From contig JAXLUJ010000003.1 of NCBI GenBank assembly GCA_046329575.1, positions 248,001 through 312,000 of the forward strand: 64,000 nt of DNA, read 5' to 3'. This document shows, piece after piece, positions 1 to 9,828 of this stretch. The position numbers and the translations under genes were made by a program. This DNA is from UBA1941 sp046329575 (GTDB lineage: Bacteria; Bacteroidota; Bacteroidia; Chitinophagales; LD1). The notes beneath the pieces are model-generated. The model saw only the letters and a program-made list of their open reading frames with translations, was not told the origin of the DNA and searched no databases. How positions within the stretch are numbered: the stretch's first letter is position 1; each line of letters starts with the position of its first letter.

Positions 1-143
1 TTCTTAAAGCCTTCATCATAAGTTACCAAACCGGTTTGGGCCCGCAGTTTGGTGATATCTACTGCCGATTCATTTTCAGTTCCGGTAATAATGGGAAGGT
101 CGATGGATTTGTCGCCGTAAGTGAGAGTCGCTTTATCAGCCAT
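1..143 (-). CDS. gltA: citrate synthase, N-terminal fragment (cut by window edge)
   Basis: The gene reads leftward from an ATG at 143 and runs off the window, leaving 47 codons. The translation starts MADKATLTYGDKSIDLP and continues with a segment reading VDITKLRAQTGLVTYDEGFK. This matches the conserved N-terminal beta-strand domain and the start of the large domain of type II bacterial citrate synthases (oxaloacetate plus acetyl-CoA to citrate, first step of the TCA cycle). The active-site residues lie outside the window. A TACTTTTG box on the minus strand (169-176) fits the Bacteroidota -7 element, but I see no good -33 box. Confidence 0.88.
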   Translation of the reverse strand, partial: MADKATLTYGDKSIDLPIITGTENESAVDITKLRAQTGLVTYDEGFK

Positions 144-252
144 GGTACACGCTATTTTTTGAGCAGGCCAAAAGTAAAATAATCCCGTATTTTTTAGTCT
201 TTCCTGCCGAAAATCATCTGAAAGTGAAATCCTTTGTAGTAGAGGGATTTAC

Positions 253-546
253 GGTTTAAAGAATATTTTAATACAAATGATTTGAGGATTTGATAATTTG
301 AGGATTTGATGATGAACGCCTGGCTTTTTTCTTGTCCCAATAGTCTTTCCGTCCAAAATCTTCCAGCAGTTTTAAACTTCCCTCACGTCCCGGGTTAGCG
401 CAAAGAGCGCAAAGGTTGCGCAGAGAACGCAGAGAATGATTTGAGGATTTGGAAATTTGAGGATTTGGAAATGAAGTTTCGGTTTTCACGTCCCCAGCTT
501 CCCTTCGTCCAAAACCTTCCAAAAGTCTCAAACTTCCATAACGTCC
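253..546. repeat. spacer built of short direct repeats
   Basis: The 400-base gap between gltA and the adhesin gene is mostly repeats. Copies of a TTTGAGGATTTG unit occur around 280-315 and 437-476. A block related to GCGCAAAGAGCGCAAAG and CGCAGAGAACGCAGAG lies at 397-437. A longer imperfect direct repeat beginning CGTCCAAAA occurs at about 350-392 and again at about 505-546. A small open frame across it is a by-product of the repeats. Confidence 0.6.
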
Positions 547-549
547 TTC

Positions 550-3500
550 CTACCGCAAAAGTGTTACGGTGCCGCTTTTCACGGCTGAATCGCCGTCCTG
601 AAACGTAACCTTCACATCATAAACGTAAACTCCTGTTCCCGCAGGATTTCCGCGATACGTACCGTCCCAACCGCCATCGGGATTGTTGGAAAGGTACACG
701 CTGTTGCCCCATCGGTCAAAAATTTGGAACTCGTAGGTTTGCACCGCACCGGGAGCGAAAGCGTGAAACACATCGTTTACGCCATCATTGTTTGGCGTGA
801 ATGCCGTAGCCGCAAAAATATGTTTGGCAGGATCGAGAGTTACGAAAATTTTTGCGGTGTCCTTACAACCATTGTGCTGATCGGTCACAATCACCTGATA
901 GTAGGCACTTCGCACCGGAGTCACTTTTGGATTGGCGCAAGCAGCACAGTTGAGATCATCATCGGGCGACCATAAATAATAATACGAAGAAGTGTCGGGT
1001 GAAACGCTTAGCGGCAATTGCTTTTGTTCGCCATAAAAAACAGTAATGCTATCTGGTGTGGAGGCTACCACTTGTTGCGGTTGCGTGATAATGAGCGCCG
1101 TATCGGCCACGCAACCCGACTGATCGGTGAGTGTAACGCTGTACGTATCTGACGCCAAGGATTGCAATTGCGGTAGTGAGCTACCGTTATTCCATAAAAA
1201 TGTAACGGGCGCTTTCCCTCCAATGGCTGAAACCGTTATGGCGCCATCGTTGTAGCCAAAGCAACTCACATTCTTGTGCTGATTAACCGATAGGTCGAAA
1301 ACAGGCGCGGCCACAATAGTGTAGTTGGCCGTATCAACACAATTGTTCGCATCGGTAACGGTTACCGAATAATTTCCGGGAGCCAGCGGCGCAATAGCAG
1401 CGCCGGTTTGAGGCGGGGTGGTGCTCCATTGAAATTGAAAAGGGCCGGTGCCGCTAATGGCGGAAACGCTGATGCTGCCGTCGTTTTGGCCGTAGCAGCT
1501 TTCATCAGCCACACCATTTGGCGCCGTTATAATTTTAGGTAAAGGGAATACGTTGACGGTAACTATATTGCTGTAGAAGTCGCAGTTCAAATTGTCGGTA
1601 GCGCTAAACTGATAGGTTCCGGAATTCAATACCGTAATTGCCGATGAAGAACTTCCATTGTTCCAGCTATAGGTAGTGAATGCCGGTGCGGAAAGTATAA
1701 CGCTATCACCGGCGCAAAAGTTCAGCGGTGCTGAAGCGCTGATGGTTGTAGCGGTTGCAGGTTGAAGAGTTACGGTAACATCATCTGAACCGGAACAGCC
1801 GCCAAGGGTTGCAGTAACGGAGTAAATCAGCGTTTGAACGCTTCCGGAAGTATTATGCAGCAAGAAATTTGGATTGGAAATACTGGTACTACTCAAACCT
1901 GCGCCGGGCGACCATTGATAAGTAACCCCGCTTTGTGGAGCGCTGCCCAAATGAAGTGTAGTGCCGGAACATATCGTAGTGTCGCGGCCGGCATTGGCGC
2001 TGATTACATTGCCGATGGTAATGTTGTGTGATGAAGCCGGTGCACTGCATCCATTATTATTTACAGCAAGCGTAACGTTCTTTACACCATTTGTTGTCCA
2101 GTGCACCTGATAGGGTCCGGCTCCTGAACCGGTGGCAATGCCTCCGTTAAAATTCCAGTTATATGCCGGATTGCCCGGATTCACGCCTGTTGCGGTGATG
2201 GTTACATCCTGGTTCACGCAAGCGGTTGGCGAATCAATGGTAAAAGTATTTTCGATAGAAGGATATAGCGTTACTTTCACGGTATCGGTGCTTAAGCAAC
2301 CATTTGCCACAGCCGTAAGCACATATTTAGTAACTACTGAATCGCCGGTGTGGTTAGAAGTTGCCGAGTAAACAGGATTGGAAATTGTGGAATTACTAAG
2401 CGAATCAGCAGGCGTCCATTGATAGCTTACGCCTGAAACGCTTGCTGCGCCTAAGGTGGCGGTATTGCCGGCGCACAAATACTGATCGGTTCCGGTATTG
2501 GCCACCACACTATTGCTTACCGTTACAGTTTTTGAAGAAGAGGCGCTGTTGCAAGTATTGTTAGAAACGCTCAAGGTAATGGTCTTCACGCCGCTGCTGT
2601 TCCACTTGACGGAATAGGGCCCCGCCCCTGAACCGGTGGCGATACCGCCATTAAAGTTCCAGTTATACAAAGCAGAAACAGGATTAGAGCCTGTTGCCTG
2701 AACGATAACCGGACTTCCGGTACAAACCGAATTGGTGTCAATTGAAAAGGAGTTGTCGAGATTAGGTTGCAGTGCCAGCACAATGGTGTCCTTACTGCTG
2801 CATCCGTTTTGTGTGGCGGTTAAAATGTATTGGAAATTTTGTACGCTTCCGGTTCCGTTTTGTGAGGCAGAAAATGTGGGAGTAGCGCTGGCAGCGTTGG
2901 AAAGCGAATCGGCAGGGCTCCAGGAGTAGGTAACCCCTGAAAACGGTGTGGTACCAATGGTTAGCGGCGTTCCCGGGCAAACCGGTTGATCGCTCCCTGC
3001 GGCGGCAGTTGGTAAATTATAAACCGGAATACTGGCCGAAAAAGGCGAAGTACAGCCGCCAAAGGTAGCGGTGGCATCTACAGTTTTGGTGCCTGAGCCG
3101 GCCCATGAAATACTGTAAGGTCCGGCACCGCTTCCGCTCAGGACTGTGGCCCCGCCAAAGTTCCAGGAATATGATGCGCTGCCGTTGGGCGCCGTTAGCG
3201 CTACTGTTACCGGTTGATTTACACAAGCCCCGGTGGCAGGATTGAAAGTGAAAATAGGATTAACACTGCTGCCGCTGATATTCACATTACCGTTGCTGGT
3301 AGCCGAGCAGCCATAGCGGTCGGTAACGGTTACCACATAGTTTGTTCCGGTTGAAGGCGATGCGGAAATAGTTGCACCTGTAGCGCCGTTGCTCCAGTTG
3401 TAAGTATAAGGTTGTGAACCCAACAGCGTACTGGTGGAAAGCGTAACGCTGTTGGACGGACAAATCGTAGTATCGCGGGGCTTGGTCATTACCGGACAAA

Positions 3501-4107
3501 GGTTCACTTCGATCATTGGAATGCCGTTAGCGCCCTGACAGGCCAAATCATTCCAGGTAGCGGAAGTAGTGAGTTGTACGCAGTCTTCGCCATAGGTACA
3601 CTGATAACTTCCGGAACAACCAAACGGAGAAGGCAGGCTGCACGAAGAGCAGCCGGGTTGAGTGAGGTCGTTATTGGGTTCGCCGGGTGCCCATTGTGTG
3701 AAGGTAAGTGGTGTGCCGTCGAGATTCACAAACGTTCCTTCTACCGCCTGATCGGTAGTGCCTATCCATACGTTGTAGCTGTTGAAGAATCCCTGAGCCT
3801 GAAGGGCCACTTTAACCCAAAAATTTTCTGTCACATCGTTCATTACGGCCATGTGCGCGCCAAAGGTTTGTGCAATGGGTTCTGCCGCATTCGCATCCAT
3901 TGGAGTGGTTTTCACAAAGTACATGCTGCAAGGGGTGTTGCTCACGTTCACCACTTCCGTCCAACCTGCTGAGGTAAGTGTACTTCTGATCAGCGCCTGA
4001 TTACAACCCGGGCTTTGCGCCAAGGCAGTCAACATGTTGAACAGAAGCCCTAAGGTGAGAACTAAACGATACATCTGCTTTATTTTTTGCGGCGGGAAGT
4101 TACGCAT
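550..4107 (-). CDS. T9SS type B adhesin with C-type lectin domain and Ig/PKD-like repeats
   Basis: A 1185-residue secreted surface protein. A signal peptide ends near residue 31 (LTALAQ); a second in-frame ATG at 4074 would give an equally good, shorter signal. Residues about 35-205 form a C-type lectin domain with the calcium/sugar motifs EPNN (143-146) and WND (185-187) and paired cysteines. Next come several repeats of about 145 residues, each alternating an Ig-like part (G-D-x-x-x-C-x-G-T) with a PKD-like part (YNWNFNGG). Two SprB-like repeats rich in VTVTD/VTLTD follow. The last 90 residues (TPNNDGVNDVF, FDRWGN, GWDGTYRG) are the gliding-motility-associated C-terminal domain recognised by the type IX secretion system. 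Carbohydrate-dependent adhesion is inferred from the lectin motifs; the ligand is unknown. Confidence 0.9.
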   Translation of the reverse strand: MRNFPPQKIKQMYRLVLTLGLLFNMLTALAQSPGCNQALIRSTLTSAGWTEVVNVSNTPCSMYFVKTTPMDANAAEPIAQTFGAHMAVMNDVTENFWVKVALQAQGFFNSYNVWIGTTDQAVEGTFVNLDGTPLTFTQWAPGEPNNDLTQPGCSSCSLPSPFGCSGSYQCTYGEDCVQLTTSATWNDLACQGANGIPMIEVNLCPVMTKPRDTTICPSNSVTLSTSTLLGSQPYTYNWSNGATGATISASPSTGTNYVVTVTDRYGCSATSNGNVNISGSSVNPIFTFNPATGACVNQPVTVALTAPNGSASYSWNFGGATVLSGSGAGPYSISWAGSGTKTVDATATFGGCTSPFSASIPVYNLPTAAAGSDQPVCPGTPLTIGTTPFSGVTYSWSPADSLSNAASATPTFSASQNGTGSVQNFQYILTATQNGCSSKDTIVLALQPNLDNSFSIDTNSVCTGSPVIVQATGSNPVSALYNWNFNGGIATGSGAGPYSVKWNSSGVKTITLSVSNNTCNSASSSKTVTVSNSVVANTGTDQYLCAGNTATLGAASVSGVSYQWTPADSLSNSTISNPVYSATSNHTGDSVVTKYVLTAVANGCLSTDTVKVTLYPSIENTFTIDSPTACVNQDVTITATGVNPGNPAYNWNFNGGIATGSGAGPYQVHWTTNGVKNVTLAVNNNGCSAPASSHNITIGNVISANAGRDTTICSGTTLHLGSAPQSGVTYQWSPGAGLSSTSISNPNFLLHNTSGSVQTLIYSVTATLGGCSGSDDVTVTLQPATATTISASAPLNFCAGDSVILSAPAFTTYSWNNGSSSSAITVLNSGTYQFSATDNLNCDFYSNIVTVNVFPLPKIITAPNGVADESCYGQNDGSISVSAISGTGPFQFQWSTTPPQTGAAIAPLAPGNYSVTVTDANNCVDTANYTIVAAPVFDLSVNQHKNVSCFGYNDGAITVSAIGGKAPVTFLWNNGSSLPQLQSLASDTYSVTLTDQSGCVADTALIITQPQQVVASTPDSITVFYGEQKQLPLSVSPDTSSYYYLWSPDDDLNCAACANPKVTPVRSAYYQVIVTDQHNGCKDTAKIFVTLDPAKHIFAATAFTPNNDGVNDVFHAFAPGAVQTYEFQIFDRWGNSVYLSNNPDGGWDGTYRGNPAGTGVYVYDVKVTFQDGDSAVKSGTVTLLR

Positions 4108-4141
4108 TTAGCAGAGTTTCACAGAGAAGCGCCTGTGCTTT

Positions 4142-4546
4142 TTAACAGCGCAACTGCTGGCCCACTTTCACTACGGCATCAATCATGTTTTTGAAACCGG
4201 AGGTGTTGGTAGGTTTGGTAAGAAATTTTTCGGCCCCGCTGTTCAGGCAATCTTCTACGTCCTTCTTTGCGGCAGATGTAGTAAGAATGATAACCGGAAT
4301 TTGATGGAAGCGGGGATGGCGCTTCAGCGCCTTCAGCACTTCTTTTCCATGCATTTTAGGAAGGTTAAGATCCAAAATGATCTCGGTGGGCAAAGTGGTA
4401 CACTTTTCAAGGTAAGGAAGTACTTCATCGCCTCGGATGATCACATTCAAATGATGTTCAACGTGGTGCGACGAAAGCAGTTCTTTAAACAACTCTATGT
4501 CATCCGGATCGTCCTCAACCAGTAGTAATATCAAGGGTTCTGTCAT
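4142..4546 (-). CDS. single-domain response regulator
   Basis: A 134-residue CheY-like receiver with no output domain. The acidic pocket is E11-D12-D13, the phospho-acceptor is D59 in ILDLNLPKMHG, the switch Thr lies in ILTTSAA and the conserved Lys in FLTKP. It belongs to the Rcp1-like group that usually pairs with phytochrome- or PAS-type kinases. I start it at the ATG at 4546 (MTEPLILLLVEDD); the longer frame upstream runs into the divergent kinase gene and is not homologous to receivers. Only 31 bases separate it from the CheB/CheR/kinase fusion gene, so the kinase is its likely phospho-donor. Confidence 0.92.
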   Translation of the reverse strand: MTEPLILLLVEDDPDDIELFKELLSSHHVEHHLNVIIRGDEVLPYLEKCTTLPTEIILDLNLPKMHGKEVLKALKRHPRFHQIPVIILTTSAAKKDVEDCLNSGAEKFLTKPTNTSGFKNMIDAVVKVGQQLRC

Positions 4547-4577
4547 ATGACATAAAGTTATATACTTATAAATTATA

Positions 4578-7500
4578 ATGCAAATATCAACAGGCAAAAG
4601 ACAGGAATTTAGAAGCTCGAAGAGATACGTTATGGGGGTGGGCGCATCGGCTGGTGGATTAGATGCCATCAACGAATTGTTCGCAAATATGCCCATTCAC
4701 ACCGGCTTTTCATTTGTGATTGTTCAGCACATTTCACCTGATCACAAAAGCCTTATGGCTGAATTAGTGTCGAGGCACACTTCTATGGAAGTTCGCGAAG
4801 CTGAGGATAAAATGCCCCTTTTGCCCAACCACATCTATGTAATTCCATCAGGGAAATTCATGACCGTAAAAAACCGAAAACTTCATTTGACGGAAAAAGT
4901 CAAGAGCCGGTTGCCGAACAATGCCATTGATGTTTTTTTCGAATCGCTTGCGGAAGACTTGAAAGAGCAAGCCATTGCGGTGATTCTATCGGGCACCGGA
5001 AGCGATGGTTCGAAAGGTATTGAAGAAATTAAGCGAAATGGCGGTATAGTAGCGGTACAAGATCCTGCCACTGCGGCTTTTGATGGCATGCCAAACAATG
5101 CTATTCAAACGGGTTTGGCCAACCTGATCGCCCCGCCGGAATTATTAGCTGCGGAAATTGCCGATTTTCTGAGTGAATCATCAGAACTTCGCTCGCTACG
5201 CCAATCAGTAGAAAGCGAGGAAGCGCTGCTTCAGGAATTGTTGCAGCTTATTAAACGCGAAACCGGACTTGATTTTTCGCAATATAAACGGCCCACTATT
5301 TTACGCAGATTGGCCAAGCGAATGTCTGAGCTCTCTATTCCGGGAATGAGCAGCTACATGCGTTATGTTCATTCCCATATATCGGAAGTGGAAATTGTGA
5401 GCAAGGAATTTTTAATCAACGTCAGTAAATTTTTTCGTGATACAGAAGCTTTCGATTTTTTGAAGGAAAGGATATTGCCCGAATTGTTGAAGTTGAATGA
5501 AAGTGATTCGGTAATTCGCGTCTGGAGTATTGCCTGTAGCACGGGTGAAGAACCGTATAGTTTAGCCATTCTGTTATCTGAATTTTTGGATCAGCAGCAG
5601 CGAAAGGACATACCCATCAAAATCTTTGCTACCGATATTGACCGTGAGGCTTTGGAAGCCGCTTCACTCGGAATGTATCGCAAATCCATTAAAGATGCAG
5701 TTCCGCCGCACTTGCTTATGAAGTATTTCATTTTTGAAAACAACCATTATCGGATCCATCCCGATATCCGCAAACTGGTGGTTTTTTCTTATCACGATAT
5801 TATGAAAGATCCGCCTTTTAGCCGTATGGACATGGTGAGCTGCAGAAATATGCTCATCTACATCAATCCGCCACAACAACGTGAAGTGCTGCGTAAAATT
5901 CAATTCGCATTAAACATAGGAGGGTTCATGTTTTTAGGGCCCGGCGAAAGCCTTACGGCTATTCAGAACAGCATGGAAGAAGTGAACCGCAAATGGAAGT
6001 TTTTTAAATGTATTTCGAAAATGCGATTGACGAATTACGACAGCGTTTACATTCCATTAGAGCAACGGCTGGGATATCGGACTCCAAGCAGAAAAGAAAC
6101 CGGATCATTGTTGCCCGAAGTTTTTCTGGAAACGCTATTCGCCACTAACAAAGTGGCCGGACTGTTGATTAACAAAGATTTTGAGGTGAAGGAAGCCATG
6201 GGTAATTACAAACACTTCCTCAACTTTCCTGAAAAAGGCTTTCACTTTAACTTATTAAAAATGGTGCATAGTGAATTGTCGATTGCAATTAGTGTGGCTT
6301 TGCATCGTGCCCTGAATCACCAGGAGGAAGTGGTAACCAACGTGGCTCATATTCATGCTGAAAGAAAGGTGCGCACCATAAACATCTCGGTAAAACCATT
6401 TGCTGCACGCAAAGAACTGGAAATGCCATTCTTGTTTGTGATACTGGAAGAAGTGCAGGAAACCCAACGAATGGAAACAGCAGCCATTGCAGCAGCGGGT
6501 TCGGATGCCAAATGGGTGGAAGAATTACAGCAGGAATTGAACGACACCCGGGCTAACATGCAAAATCTTTTGGAAGCAGTAGAAACTTCGAATGAAGAAC
6601 TGCGGAGTGCTAATGAAGAAATGCTTTCTGCAAATGAAGAACTGCAAAGTACCAATGAAGAATTGCAATCACTTAATGAAGAACTTCATACCGTTAGTGC
6701 CGAACATCAATCGAAGATAAAGGAACTGCTGGAGCTGAACGATGACCTGAACAATTACTTCAACAACTCAGAAATCGGACAGTTGTTGGTTGACCGAAAC
6801 CTCATCATTCGCAAATATTCGCCTGCAGTTAAACGCATCATTAATATCATTGATTCCGACCTCAATCGTTCTATCAATGATATCACCACTAAAATAAAAT
6901 CGGTGAATCTTGCCGAAAACATTCGCTATGTAATCGAAAATGAAACAGTGGTAGAGAAAGAAGTGGTGCTCAGCAGTAATGCTTTCTATTTAATGCGAAT
7001 TGCACCTTATGTAAAGGCCGATAAATCTTTTGACGGCGTTGTGGTGAATTTTATTGATGTTACCGAGATTAAGAATTTGCATAGTGTGGTTCAAGCTGTA
7101 TTTAATATATCGCACAGCGGTATTGATGTGAAGAAGCCTGTGGTGGACGAAAGCGGCGCTGTAACCGGCTTTCAATACACGGCCTGCAATCACGCCTGTG
7201 AGAAACAGTTGGCGCTTCATTCCAACGATCTGCTCAATAAAAACCTGAACCAGCTCCCCGATTTGCAGCAGCCGTTTTTTAAGATTTTTGCTGATGTATA
7301 TCAGTCGGGCAAGGCAGAAGAGTTTTCTTTTTTCGATGAAAAGAACAAACGTTGGTACGAAGTAAGGGTGGCTAAGATGCTGGATGGCATCGTTACCACT
7401 TCAACCGATGTTACCGATAAAAAGCAAACCGAAGATTTACTTCAGGTAAATTTCACTGAGTTAAAGTCAGCTTCTGAAAAACTGGAAGCTACCAATCTTC

Positions 7501-8213
7501 AATTAGAGCAAACCAATCTCGATTTGATGCAATTTGCATCCATCGCTTCGCACGATTTGAAAGAGCCTTTGCGTAAAATTGAGGCGTTCGGCAATTTGTT
7601 GTTAGAACGATTAAAGGAGCGTTTCAGCAAAAGCGAATTGAGCTATCTGGAAAAGATCATTAAGTCGGCTAACCGCATGCAGCGGCTTATTGAAGATGTT
7701 CTTACCTTTTCTAAATTATCGAATAGCGAATTGCCTCGGGAAGAAGTGGATTTGAACAGAGTAGTTTATCGCATACGCGAGGATCTGGAGATTGCCATCT
7801 TCGAAAAGGGAGTGTTATTTGAAACCGACATCCTTCCGGTGATCTATGCAGTAAAAGGGCAAATTCAGCAACTTTTTCAAAATCTGATTAGTAACGCCAT
7901 CAAGTTTTCCGGTGACCGTAAATTGAAGATCATAATTGCGAAAAAAATGCCGGAAGCCGCACAGATAAAAGCTTTGGGTATTGATCCAACGCGATACATT
8001 GGCATTAGTGTGCGCGACAACGGAATTGGCTTCGATGATCGATTTAAAGACAAAATTTTTGGCATATTTCAGCGGTTACAAGGCAATCAGTATGAAGGCA
8101 CCGGCATTGGGTTAGCTATTTGCCGCAAGATTGTGGAGAATCATCACGGATTTCTTTTGGCAGAAAGCAAATTAGGCGAAGGATCAGAATTCCTGATTTT
8201 GTTACCGAAATAA
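4578..8213 (+). CDS. CheB-CheR-PAS-histidine kinase fusion protein
   Basis: A 1211-residue soluble signalling protein. Residues about 15-200 are a CheB methylesterase domain with an intact catalytic triad: S24 in GASAGG, H51 in VQHISPDH and D143 in GTGSDGSKG. There is no receiver domain in front of it. Residues about 215-480 are a CheR methyltransferase (NVSKFFRDTEAF, SAM site WSIACSTGEEPYSLA, CRNMLIYI). A long coiled coil of NEEL repeats follows, then two PAS-like regions, then a HisKA domain with the phospho-acceptor H992 in ASHDLKEPLRK. The HATPase domain has N, G1 and G2 boxes (NLISNAIKFSG, DNGIGF, GTGIGLAICRK). It is divergent from a receiver gene and ends exactly where the convergent neighbour begins. 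No chemoreceptor is nearby, so the methylation target is unknown. Confidence 0.93.
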   Translation: MQISTGKRQEFRSSKRYVMGVGASAGGLDAINELFANMPIHTGFSFVIVQHISPDHKSLMAELVSRHTSMEVREAEDKMPLLPNHIYVIPSGKFMTVKNRKLHLTEKVKSRLPNNAIDVFFESLAEDLKEQAIAVILSGTGSDGSKGIEEIKRNGGIVAVQDPATAAFDGMPNNAIQTGLANLIAPPELLAAEIADFLSESSELRSLRQSVESEEALLQELLQLIKRETGLDFSQYKRPTILRRLAKRMSELSIPGMSSYMRYVHSHISEVEIVSKEFLINVSKFFRDTEAFDFLKERILPELLKLNESDSVIRVWSIACSTGEEPYSLAILLSEFLDQQQRKDIPIKIFATDIDREALEAASLGMYRKSIKDAVPPHLLMKYFIFENNHYRIHPDIRKLVVFSYHDIMKDPPFSRMDMVSCRNMLIYINPPQQREVLRKIQFALNIGGFMFLGPGESLTAIQNSMEEVNRKWKFFKCISKMRLTNYDSVYIPLEQRLGYRTPSRKETGSLLPEVFLETLFATNKVAGLLINKDFEVKEAMGNYKHFLNFPEKGFHFNLLKMVHSELSIAISVALHRALNHQEEVVTNVAHIHAERKVRTINISVKPFAARKELEMPFLFVILEEVQETQRMETAAIAAAGSDAKWVEELQQELNDTRANMQNLLEAVETSNEELRSANEEMLSANEELQSTNEELQSLNEELHTVSAEHQSKIKELLELNDDLNNYFNNSEIGQLLVDRNLIIRKYSPAVKRIINIIDSDLNRSINDITTKIKSVNLAENIRYVIENETVVEKEVVLSSNAFYLMRIAPYVKADKSFDGVVVNFIDVTEIKNLHSVVQAVFNISHSGIDVKKPVVDESGAVTGFQYTACNHACEKQLALHSNDLLNKNLNQLPDLQQPFFKIFADVYQSGKAEEFSFFDEKNKRWYEVRVAKMLDGIVTTSTDVTDKKQTEDLLQVNFTELKSASEKLEATNLQLEQTNLDLMQFASIASHDLKEPLRKIEAFGNLLLERLKERFSKSELSYLEKIIKSANRMQRLIEDVLTFSKLSNSELPREEVDLNRVVYRIREDLEIAIFEKGVLFETDILPVIYAVKGQIQQLFQNLISNAIKFSGDRKLKIIIAKKMPEAAQIKALGIDPTRYIGISVRDNGIGFDDRFKDKIFGIFQRLQGNQYEGTGIGLAICRKIVENHHGFLLAESKLGEGSEFLILLPK

Positions 8214-9710
8214 TCACCAGTCTTGAATGCGCTCTTCGCTTCTTTCGCTGCTGCGCATATTGCTTCTGAAATAGTAAGTGTAGCCAATTACTAAACCGAT
8301 GTTGTTCACTACCGTCTTCATGCCTTCTGATGGAGCGCCGCGCAGCAGCAGATATTGATCGGGCGAAGTGAAGTTGACAACTCCACTTCGGTCGGCGGCA
8401 ATGCCGAAAGCATAGGTTACACCCAAGGAAATGTCGTTCGAGCCTCGATTGTAGGACGTACCCAGCGAGAAATGCATCAAATGCCAATACGAAGGCTCCA
8501 GCGAGTTGAGTCCCGATGCCACGGGCAAAAAGTTCATCTTATTGTTGAAATCGGTATGAAATCCGGTGAGGATCTTAAACTTATTTTTGATGCGGTAAGT
8601 GAACCCAATGGCAACATTGGCCACGGGTTTCGAACTGGTGCGCACTACCAAAAAGTTCTTCACCGGCGTGCCGCCGTAGGCGTCGGCCGGCCGAACTACC
8701 GCCTCATCCGTTCCGCGTACCACATCATAAGCCGGAACGCCTAAAAAATATTCTGCGCTGAAATCGAACTTGAGGTCTTTATTACTGTAGGTGGCGCCAA
8801 CGGCAAAACTGGGAACGGTTTTGTACAATGCCTTAAGGTTACTTTGTTCATCGGAGATCAGAAAGGATGGATAGCGGAAAATGGCATGGGTATCAGTAGC
8901 GTAGATATTGAGATTGTAGGCTTCGATATTCCGGTACAAGCTGCCACGGCCCCAGATAGAGGCAGATGGCAAGGTAACGGCCAACCCCACTTTCACTTTG
9001 TTGAGATTAATGCCTATGCCCAGTTTGAAGGCCATTCCGATATGGTCGATACGAAGGTTGGTCAGTTCATTGGAAGCTGCCACATAGGGCGTAATTTTAC
9101 TGGTATCAATTTGAAGCGCATCGGCATTAGTTTCAATGGTAGTGCGGTTTTCAAGGTTCAGATAAGTTCCGAAAACAGATCCGCCTACCGAAACTACATC
9201 GTTGATGCGATAGCCAAAACCGAGACCAAACCAGGTTTCGATGGCGTTCAAATCATATTCCAAACGAGCTTTGTATAATTCATCGCCGGGCGCGCCCTGA
9301 ATTACATCGTAACGCATTTCGTGCGAAAGGTTGTAACGCACACTGGTTCGGTTGCGAATGAAAGTGCCGTAATAAATTTTGAGTTTGGGAACTTTCTTGA
9401 AAACGAAAGATCCGCCAAGGAATTCGGGATAGAACAGAATTCGGGTAGAACGGGCATTCAAGCCGGTGCCGGCCACGTTCTTCAAATTCACCATGTTCAG
9501 CTCATAAATGTTGGCGCTTACGCTAATCTTTGGATTGTCGATAAAGCCCATCAATCCCGGATTGTAGTACATGGCGGTATTATCGCGGCACGAGGCCACC
9601 ACCGCACCGCCGGTGAGGGTGCCATTGGCGCCAAACTGTTGTGCCCAATAATGATTTTGAGCAGTGGCCGCCAACGAAAGTAACAGCAAAAAAGTAAAAA
9701 CGATTCGCAC
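8214..9710 (-). CDS. FadL/OmpP1-like outer membrane protein
   Basis: A 498-residue protein with a clear signal peptide (cleavage after LAATAQ) and a body of alternating amphipathic strands. The N-terminal region has the pattern TLTGGAVVASCRDNTAMYYNPG, typical of FadL/TodX-like barrels, where an Asn-Pro-Gly/Ala motif follows the hatch. Members carry hydrophobic compounds across the outer membrane; the substrate here cannot be told. The start is GTG at 9710, since no in-frame ATG lies upstream and the signal peptide begins there. The stop abuts the stop of the kinase fusion gene with no spacer. The pcm gene begins 118 bases away on the other strand. Confidence 0.75.
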   Translation of the reverse strand: MRIVFTFLLLLSLAATAQNHYWAQQFGANGTLTGGAVVASCRDNTAMYYNPGLMGFIDNPKISVSANIYELNMVNLKNVAGTGLNARSTRILFYPEFLGGSFVFKKVPKLKIYYGTFIRNRTSVRYNLSHEMRYDVIQGAPGDELYKARLEYDLNAIETWFGLGFGYRINDVVSVGGSVFGTYLNLENRTTIETNADALQIDTSKITPYVAASNELTNLRIDHIGMAFKLGIGINLNKVKVGLAVTLPSASIWGRGSLYRNIEAYNLNIYATDTHAIFRYPSFLISDEQSNLKALYKTVPSFAVGATYSNKDLKFDFSAEYFLGVPAYDVVRGTDEAVVRPADAYGGTPVKNFLVVRTSSKPVANVAIGFTYRIKNKFKILTGFHTDFNNKMNFLPVASGLNSLEPSYWHLMHFSLGTSYNRGSNDISLGVTYAFGIAADRSGVVNFTSPDQYLLLRGAPSEGMKTVVNNIGLVIGYTYYFRSNMRSSERSEERIQDW

Positions 9711-9828
9711 CGGATGCGAAGAAAAGAAGATATGTGAAAAGAATTGGCTGTCTAAAATTCGCTTTTATCTACAAGGATGTTGGAAAGAAGATAAGTGTAC
9801 CTTTTTCAAACTTTTACATTTTTGGAAA

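Noticed and set aside
268..531. 87-codon minus-strand open frame upstream of the adhesin 3' end
   Set aside because: It consists of translated short repeats (SSNHL, NPQI) and has no protein-like composition.
3574..3972. 132-codon plus-strand frame inside the lectin adhesin
   Set aside because: It is antisense to a strongly supported coding domain and shows no independent motif or start signal.
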